Assembly: GCF_025567195.1 (NCBI RefSeq)
Contig: NZ_JAOQJF010000002.1
Coordinates: forward strand, 116,510 to 180,509
Direction of reading: 5' to 3'
Source of the DNA: Alitiscatomonas aceti
GTDB lineage: Bacteria > Bacillota > Clostridia > Lachnospirales > Lachnospiraceae
DNA length: 64,000 nt
Shown here: piece after piece, positions 59,772 through 64,000 of the stretch
How positions within the stretch are numbered: position 1 is the stretch's first letter
How the letters are laid out: the number at the start of each line of letters is the position of its first letter
Translations under genes and position numbers: made by a program
Notes under the pieces: model-generated
Told to the model about the DNA's origin: nothing
What the model saw: the letters and a program-made list of their open reading frames with translations, nothing else
Databases searched by the model: none

Positions 59772-61827
59772 ATCCTTATTTATAGCAGAAAAGCCCAGCG
59801 TTGCCCAGGAGTTTGCCCGGGCGCTTAAGATATCGGGGAAAAAGGGGGACGGGTTCATCGAATCGGAGACAGCCGTGGTCACCTGGTGCGTCGGGCATCT
59901 GGTGACCATGAGCTATCCGGAAAGCTATGATCCGTCCCTGAAGCGGTGGAGCATGGATACCCTTCCATTTCTTCCGAAGGAATTTAAATACCAGGTCATC
60001 GACGGTGTAAAAAAACAGTTTCTGACTGTGAAAAAGCTGCTGACCCGGCCCGATGTGGACACCATCTACGTCTGCACCGACTCTGGACGGGAGGGAGAAT
60101 ATATATACCGTCTGGTGGAGCAGATGGCCGGAGTCCGGGGGAAAAGGCGTCTCCGTGTGTGGATCGATTCCCAGACAGAGGAGGAGATCCTGCGGGGAGT
60201 CCGGGAAGCTAAGGACCTGTCCGAATACGATAATCTGGCGGCCTCCGCCTATCTGCGGGCCAAAGAGGATTATCTCATGGGCATTAATTTCTCCCGGGTG
60301 CTGACTCTGAAGTACGGAAATACCGTGGCCTCCTACTTAAAAGAGAAGCGGGCGGTGCTGTCTGTGGGCCGCGTCATGACCTGCGTCCTGGGCATGGTGG
60401 TCCGGAGGGAGCGGGAGATCCGCAGTTTTGTGAAAACGCCTTTTTACCGGGTCCTGGGCTCCTTTGACGTTCCAGGCCGGGAAGGCGTTTCCGTGGAGGC
60501 AGAATGGAAGGCCGTGAAGGGGTCCAGATACTGCGAAACCCCGGCCCTATATAAAGAAAACGGGTTCAAAGAGAAAAAGACGGCAGAGGAGCTGATCCGC
60601 TTCCTGTCAGCGCCCCCCATGGAGGGGACTTTAGTTTCCATGGAAAAAAAACGGGAAACGAAAAATGCCCCGCTTTTATACAACCTGGCGGAGCTTCAGA
60701 ACGACTGCTCCAAAATGTTCAAGATCAGTCCTGACGAGGCCTTGAAGGTGGTCCAGGAGCTGTATGAAAAAAAGCTGGTGACGTATCCAAGGACCGACGC
60801 CCGGGTGCTTTCCTCGGCTGTGGCAAAGGAGATCCATAAAAACATCGGCGGACTTAGGAATTTTGCCCCGCTGGCGGACCTGGCCTCTGAGGCGCTGGAG
60901 CTGGGGAGCTTTAAGACCATAGGAAATACCAGGTACGTCAACGATAAGCAGATCACAGACCACTACGCCATCATTCCCACGGGCCAGGGCTTTGGAGCCC
61001 TGCGGACCCTGGGCTCCCTGCAGCTTAAGGTCTATGAGGTGATCTCCCGGAGATTTTTAAGCATCTTTTATCCGCCGGCTGTTTACCAGAAATTTTCCCT
61101 GGACCTGGAAAAGCAGGGAGAGCATTTCTTTGCCAATTACAGGGTATTGGCGGAGGAGGGCTATCTGAAGGCCGCCTATGTTCCCAAAAAGACGGCGGAA
61201 AAAAAGACCGGAGACCAGGAAACGGAATCCGGCGAAGAAAAAAAACAGGCCGGCAAAGGCAATGAGACCGAGATCGAACTGGATGGCGGTGAGAAGGCCA
61301 GGGCCCTTCTGGCCATGCTTTCGGGCCTTAAAAAGGGACAGCGTCTGTCTCTTACAGGGCTGGAGATCAGAGAGGGTGAAACGTCTCCTCCCAGGAGGTA
61401 CACTTCCGGCTCCATGATCTTAGCCATGGAAAATGCCGGGCAGCTCATTGAGGACGAGGAGCTCCGTTCCCAGATCAAGGGCAGCGGCATCGGCACCAGC
61501 GCCACCCGTGCGGAGATCCTTAAGAAGCTCTGCACCATCAAGTACCTGTCCCTGGCAAAAAAGACCCAGGTGATCACGCCCACGCTTCTGGGCGAGATGG
61601 TCTTTGACGTATGCAGCGCATCCATCCGGCAGCTTTTAAACCCAGAGCTGACGGCCAGCTGGGAAAAGGGCCTCACCTATGTGGCAGAGGGTACCATCAC
61701 CCCGGCGGAATATATGGAAAAGCTGGAGCGGTTCGTCACCTTAAGGACCAACGGTGTCCGCCAGACCGACAACCAGTATCTGCTGCGGCCGTATTTCGAC
61801 GCCGCGGCCCAGTTTTATAAAAAGTAG
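59764..61827 (+). CDS. DNA topoisomerase III, second copy without zinc ribbons
   Basis: A 687-residue type IA topoisomerase. TOPRIM motifs are FIAEKPSVAQEFA and VCTDSGREGE, and the active-site tyrosine is Tyr341 in VTYPRTDARVL. A charged linker (~480-505, rich in Lys and Glu) interrupts the core. The C-terminal zinc ribbons of the copy at 46389 are missing. I start at ATG 59764 (MGKSLFIAEK) with AAAGGAGG five bases upstream. It overlaps the EamA gene by eight bases. No mobile element surrounds it, so it looks like a resident second copy. Confidence 0.9.
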   Translation: MGKSLFIAEKPSVAQEFARALKISGKKGDGFIESETAVVTWCVGHLVTMSYPESYDPSLKRWSMDTLPFLPKEFKYQVIDGVKKQFLTVKKLLTRPDVDTIYVCTDSGREGEYIYRLVEQMAGVRGKRRLRVWIDSQTEEEILRGVREAKDLSEYDNLAASAYLRAKEDYLMGINFSRVLTLKYGNTVASYLKEKRAVLSVGRVMTCVLGMVVRREREIRSFVKTPFYRVLGSFDVPGREGVSVEAEWKAVKGSRYCETPALYKENGFKEKKTAEELIRFLSAPPMEGTLVSMEKKRETKNAPLLYNLAELQNDCSKMFKISPDEALKVVQELYEKKLVTYPRTDARVLSSAVAKEIHKNIGGLRNFAPLADLASEALELGSFKTIGNTRYVNDKQITDHYAIIPTGQGFGALRTLGSLQLKVYEVISRRFLSIFYPPAVYQKFSLDLEKQGEHFFANYRVLAEEGYLKAAYVPKKTAEKKTGDQETESGEEKKQAGKGNETEIELDGGEKARALLAMLSGLKKGQRLSLTGLEIREGETSPPRRYTSGSMILAMENAGQLIEDEELRSQIKGSGIGTSATRAEILKKLCTIKYLSLAKKTQVITPTLLGEMVFDVCSASIRQLLNPELTASWEKGLTYVAEGTITPAEYMEKLERFVTLRTNGVRQTDNQYLLRPYFDAAAQFYKK

Positions 61828-61840
61828 GAAACGTTTTGTG

Positions 61841-61856
61841 CCGCCGTCTGCGGCGG
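61841..61856 (+). promoter_or_regulatory. GC hairpin next to a ribosome site
   Basis: CCGCCG-TCTG-CGGCGG is a perfect stem that runs into GGAGGAATGGAGG, the ribosome site area of the beta-helix gene. It may limit its translation or stabilise the topB message. Confidence 0.4.
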
Positions 61857-61872
61857 AGGAATGGAGGCTGTG

Positions 61873-62547
61873 ATGAAAAAAGAAGAAGCAAGGACCGTGT
61901 GCCTTTACGATCTGGACCATACACTGGCAAAGCCTTTACTGGAGCAGTGTGAGTACCCCTGGGAGGCCCTTCCCGGGATCAGGGATCTTATCCTGGAACT
62001 GGGGAACCGTCTGCCGGAAAGCGAATATGAAAAACGCGGTGAGACTGTCTGGGTCCATAAAACGGCCAGGGTTTTTGAAAGCGCCTATCTGGGAGAAAAT
62101 ATCATCATCGGGAAGGATGCGGAGGTGCGCCATTGTGCTTTCCTGCGGAGCAATGCCCTGGTGGGTGAGGGCGCTGTGGTGGGAAACTCCACAGAACTTA
62201 AAAACGTGATCCTGTTCGATAAGGTCCAGGTCCCCCATTACAATTATGTGGGCGACTCCATCCTGGGCTTTAAGGCCCACATGGGGGCCGGCTCCATTAC
62301 CTCCAACGTAAAATCCGATAAGCTTCTGGTGAAGGTCCACGCAGAGGACGGGGATCTGGAAACGGGAATGAAAAAATTCGGGGCCATGGTGGGCGACCGG
62401 GTGGAAGTGGGCTGCGGCTCCATCCTGAATCCCGGCACCGTCATCGGAAGAGATTCCAATATCTATCCCTTATCCAGCGTCCGGGGCTGCGTGGATAAAA
62501 ACTCCATCTATAAAAAGCAGGGGGAAGTGGCAGAAAAGCGCGATTAA
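61873..62547 (+). CDS. Left-handed beta-helix protein (GlmU-like acetyltransferase fold)
   Basis: A 224-residue protein with hexapeptide repeats from about residue 55 onward (IIIGKDAEVRHCAFLRSN, LVGEGAVVGNSTELKN, VGCGSILNPGTVIG). It resembles the C-terminal half of UDP-GlcNAc pyrophosphorylases but lacks the nucleotidyl domain. NYVGDSILGFKAHMGAGS is the acetyl-CoA-site-like turn. The first 50 residues (TVCLYDLDHTLAKPLLEQCE) are not beta-helix. I start at ATG 61873 with GGAGG five bases upstream; ATG 61861 abuts its ribosome site. Role unknown. Confidence 0.82.
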   Translation: MKKEEARTVCLYDLDHTLAKPLLEQCEYPWEALPGIRDLILELGNRLPESEYEKRGETVWVHKTARVFESAYLGENIIIGKDAEVRHCAFLRSNALVGEGAVVGNSTELKNVILFDKVQVPHYNYVGDSILGFKAHMGAGSITSNVKSDKLLVKVHAEDGDLETGMKKFGAMVGDRVEVGCGSILNPGTVIGRDSNIYPLSSVRGCVDKNSIYKKQGEVAEKRD

Positions 62548-62633
62548 GGCGGCAATGAAACCTTGCGGAGCTCCGGGCAGGAAGAGGCAGGGCTGGATGG
62601 CTGAAGATCAAATGAAAAATGAAAATACAGGGA

Positions 62634-62665
62634 ACGGTGTGGCCAGGATGGTCATGCCGTTTTTT
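62634..62665 (+). terminator. Intrinsic terminator
   Basis: ACGG-TG-TGGCCA-GGA-TGGTCA-TG-CCGT followed by TTTTT. It ends the long plus-strand block. Confidence 0.75.
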
Positions 62666-62701
62666 GTATGTGAAAAGATCCGGGTGGGAAGAGGGAGTTA
62701 T

Positions 62702-62765
62702 ATGCTCTAATTGACTTCTTAATTATGGTTTTTGTCATGGTTAGTGAAGCAATCACTTAGAGCAT
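62702..62765. repeat. Nine-base inverted repeat before the recombinase start
   Basis: ATGCTCTAA (62702-62710) and TTAGAGCAT (62757-62765) are exact inverted copies 46 bases apart, just before the ribosome site of the recombinase fragment. It lies where the end of an integrated element is expected. Confidence 0.55.
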
Positions 62766-62786
62766 TTTGTTTCAGGAGGTGCAGCC

Positions 62787-62871
62787 ATGAGAAATGAAAA
62801 AATCACCCCACTGTACGAGCGCCTGAGCCGGGATGATGAGTTACAGGGCGAGAGCAACTCCATATCCAACC
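62787..62871 (+). pseudogene. Serine recombinase, N-terminal stub
   Basis: AGGAGGTGCAGCC precedes an ATG that begins ITPLYERLSRDDELQGES, the hallmark start of large serine recombinases of Tn4451/ICE elements, with the catalytic Ser in ERLSRDDE. After about 28 codons (NSISN) the similarity ends and the frame runs into the antisense toxin gene. Only the start of the gene is left. Confidence 0.8.
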
Positions 62872-62877
62872 ATAACT

Positions 62878-63168
62878 TTATTTGCCGAACAAGTCGCTGT
62901 GTGTGCCGGTGCGGGTCAGCGTCAGCACCAGAACATCATCCTCTATGCGATAGACAAGCAGCCAGTCCGGGAGAATATGACATTCCCGATGACCTGCCCA
63001 ATCGCCGGACAGGTCATGGTCACGGTTCTTATCCGGCAGCGGTTCGCCCATTGCCAGCAATGCTACGACCTGCTCCAGCAGTTCGATCTTCAAGCCACGC
63101 TTTATGGCTCGTTTGTAGTCTTTTTTGAAACTGATCGTGTACTTGACGGTATATTTGGTTTCTTTCAT
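62878..63168 (-). CDS. YafQ/RelE family toxin
   Basis: A 96-residue ribosome-dependent mRNA interferase. The family pattern is clear: YTISFKKDYKRAIKRG at the N-terminus, DHDLSGDWAGHRECHILPDW with the catalytic-type His residues, and LLVYRIEDDVLVLTLTRTGTHSDLF at the end. The start overlaps the antitoxin stop by four bases (ATGA), the usual coupling. Its 3' end directly abuts the broken recombinase. Confidence 0.93.
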   Translation of the reverse strand: MKETKYTVKYTISFKKDYKRAIKRGLKIELLEQVVALLAMGEPLPDKNRDHDLSGDWAGHRECHILPDWLLVYRIEDDVLVLTLTRTGTHSDLFGK

Positions 63169-63443
63169 CTTTTCAGGTCAGCAAACAACTCGTCAAGGTC
63201 ATTGTAGCCCTTTACAGACGGGTCTTTTGCAATCCTTTCCGCTTCCAGCATGGCAGCAACTGTTTCTTTGTTCGGCTGTTCTAGCCTTATCTCAAAGGGA
63301 ATGCCGCCTTCACGAAGCGACTGGCGCACAAAGATGTTAAACGCCGTAGTCAGGTTCATGCCAAGTTCAGTAAACAGTGCGTCCGCCTGCGCTTTCAAAT
63401 CTGCGTCCATGCGGATACTGATGTTTGTGGTATTTCCAGCCAT
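63165..63443 (-). CDS. RelB/DinJ family antitoxin
   Basis: A 92-residue antitoxin with an N-terminal ribbon-helix-helix (TNISIRMDADLKAQADAL, then NLTTAFNIFVRQSLREGGIP) that binds its own promoter, and a C-terminal tail that neutralises the toxin. I start at ATG 63443 with AAGGGG upstream; the longer frame has no similarity. It precedes the YafQ toxin. The operator is probably the direct repeat at 63484-63515. Confidence 0.93.
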   Translation of the reverse strand: MAGNTTNISIRMDADLKAQADALFTELGMNLTTAFNIFVRQSLREGGIPFEIRLEQPNKETVAAMLEAERIAKDPSVKGYNDLDELFADLKR

Positions 63444-63467
63444 ACGATCAACCCCTTTCTGCTGGCA

Positions 63468-63515
63468 ATTATAGTATATGCTATTTGCACGAATAAAACA
63501 ATACTTTGCACGAAT
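63468..63515 (-). promoter_or_regulatory. Promoter and direct-repeat operator of the toxin-antitoxin pair
   Basis: On the minus strand TATAAT (63473-63468) with TTATTC 17 bases upstream. Two exact copies of TTTGCACGAAT (plus strand 63484-63494 and 63505-63515) are 21 bases apart, two helical turns, and cover the -35 area. Confidence 0.65.
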
Positions 63516-63553
63516 ATTTAATAATAAATTCATTCAAGGAGGTTACACGCTTT

Positions 63554-63763
63554 ATGAAAGAAATCACTTTACCTGTCACGATCCACCCGAATATCCATCT
63601 GCTCCTTCCGCTGGTGCAGCCGGAACCGGCAGATACGGACAGCCGCCCGGAAACTCAGCACTGCCACGGCTGCGGTGGGGGGAATATGTCTGTGTCCAGT
63701 CTGTTTCCTACTCCCGTGGAATACCCAAAAATGGTAGAAGTATTCCAGGGAGTTATGATATAA
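63554..63763 (+). CDS. Hypothetical 69-residue protein
   Basis: AAGGAGGTTACACGCTTT precedes ATG 63554. The product begins EITLPVTIHPNIHLLLPL and has a Cys-rich turn (CHGCGGGN) that could hold a metal. It has no membrane segment. I do not recognise it. It may be cargo of the mobile element that begins near 62700, or a stub of a longer gene. Confidence 0.45.
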   Translation: MKEITLPVTIHPNIHLLLPLVQPEPADTDSRPETQHCHGCGGGNMSVSSLFPTPVEYPKMVEVFQGVMI

Positions 63764-64000
63764 TGTCTGTATAAGAAGACATTATACCATTATGCATCTG
63801 TTTTCTGCGTTTAGCGCAAAATCCTGGCGGCCAGATGCCTGGGAAGGATACCATGTCCTTTAGCCATAGCATCATCGGCTTAAAGTAAGAGAGCGATAGA
63901 CTAGGATCTGAAAGCCTGCTAATAAAAAGTCAAGTGTTTTTTGAAGAAAATTTCAAAAATCCGATTTGATATTTTAGGGTACAACTTTTAAGCCACCATG
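63764..64000. other. Right-edge stretch without a recognised gene
   Basis: No gene is seen. The last 120 bases are AT-rich with long A and T runs, and read from the right they contain TTGACT followed by T-rich sequence, which could be an end of an insertion sequence lying beyond the window. I cannot name it. Confidence 0.35.

Noticed and set aside
62557..62712. Short frame after the beta-helix gene
   Set aside because: The ribosome site is poor and the frame runs through an intrinsic terminator.

Overview
The window looks like a chromosomal segment of a Lachnospiraceae-type gut Firmicute (Clostridium cluster XIVa). The evidence is GC-rich coding sequence with strong AGGAGG-type ribosome binding sites, a HrcA/CIRCE-type heat-shock operator, a GerW sporulation gene beside its DUF2953 partner, zinc-type ribosomal protein L28 beside Asp23-fakA-recG, and the yicC-gmk-rpoZ-rimO-pgsA-cinA order. 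The species cannot be named from this alone.

Layout. 1-1300: end of a cobalamin synthesis cluster (cobQ, cbiC). 1340-7410: CIRCE-controlled Hsp20, CNNM/CorC-type membrane protein, a PiT phosphate transporter with its DUF47 partner, and a GntR-ABC transporter operon with its own operator. 7426-11046: a glycogen debranching enzyme and a duplicated CmpB-type membrane protein. 11057-20410: a citrate fermentation locus. citDEF sits between two CitMHS transporters. A divergent gene encodes a LysR regulator fused to CitX, the enzyme that loads the citrate lyase prosthetic group, and it overlaps rqcH.

20411-29690 is an accessory zone, partly AT-rich. It holds a decayed IS110-family element with a structured leader, a secreted wall-binding protein with a caspase/CHAT-like His-Cys pair, two tandem paralogous small membrane proteins, scraps of a conjugative element (DUF6017 and ArdC/LtrC-like), an AAA/DUF4143 ATPase, and a pair of lipoproteins.

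29690-62550 is housekeeping: EcsC, yicC, gmk, rpoZ, rimO, pgsA, cinA, gerW, a frameshifted DUF1538 gene with a PII-like partner, rpmB, asp23, fakA, recG, an M42 peptidase, a GNAT-HD fusion, topoisomerase III, a DUF4340 lipoprotein, a split chromate transporter, a ParE/ParC-like type IIA topoisomerase pair, deoD, asd, galM, an EamA transporter, a second topoisomerase III and a beta-helix protein. A short remnant of a tnpB 3' end with an omega-RNA-like hairpin lies at 48903-49055. The right edge (62700-64000) starts another mobile element: a serine recombinase cut off after its first ~28 codons by a DinJ/YafQ toxin-antitoxin pair.

The strongest candidate for something undescribed is the LysR-CitX fusion. 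It joins control of the citrate lyase operon and maturation of the citrate lyase acyl carrier protein in one polypeptide. Second is the secreted caspase-like protein with its small membrane neighbours.
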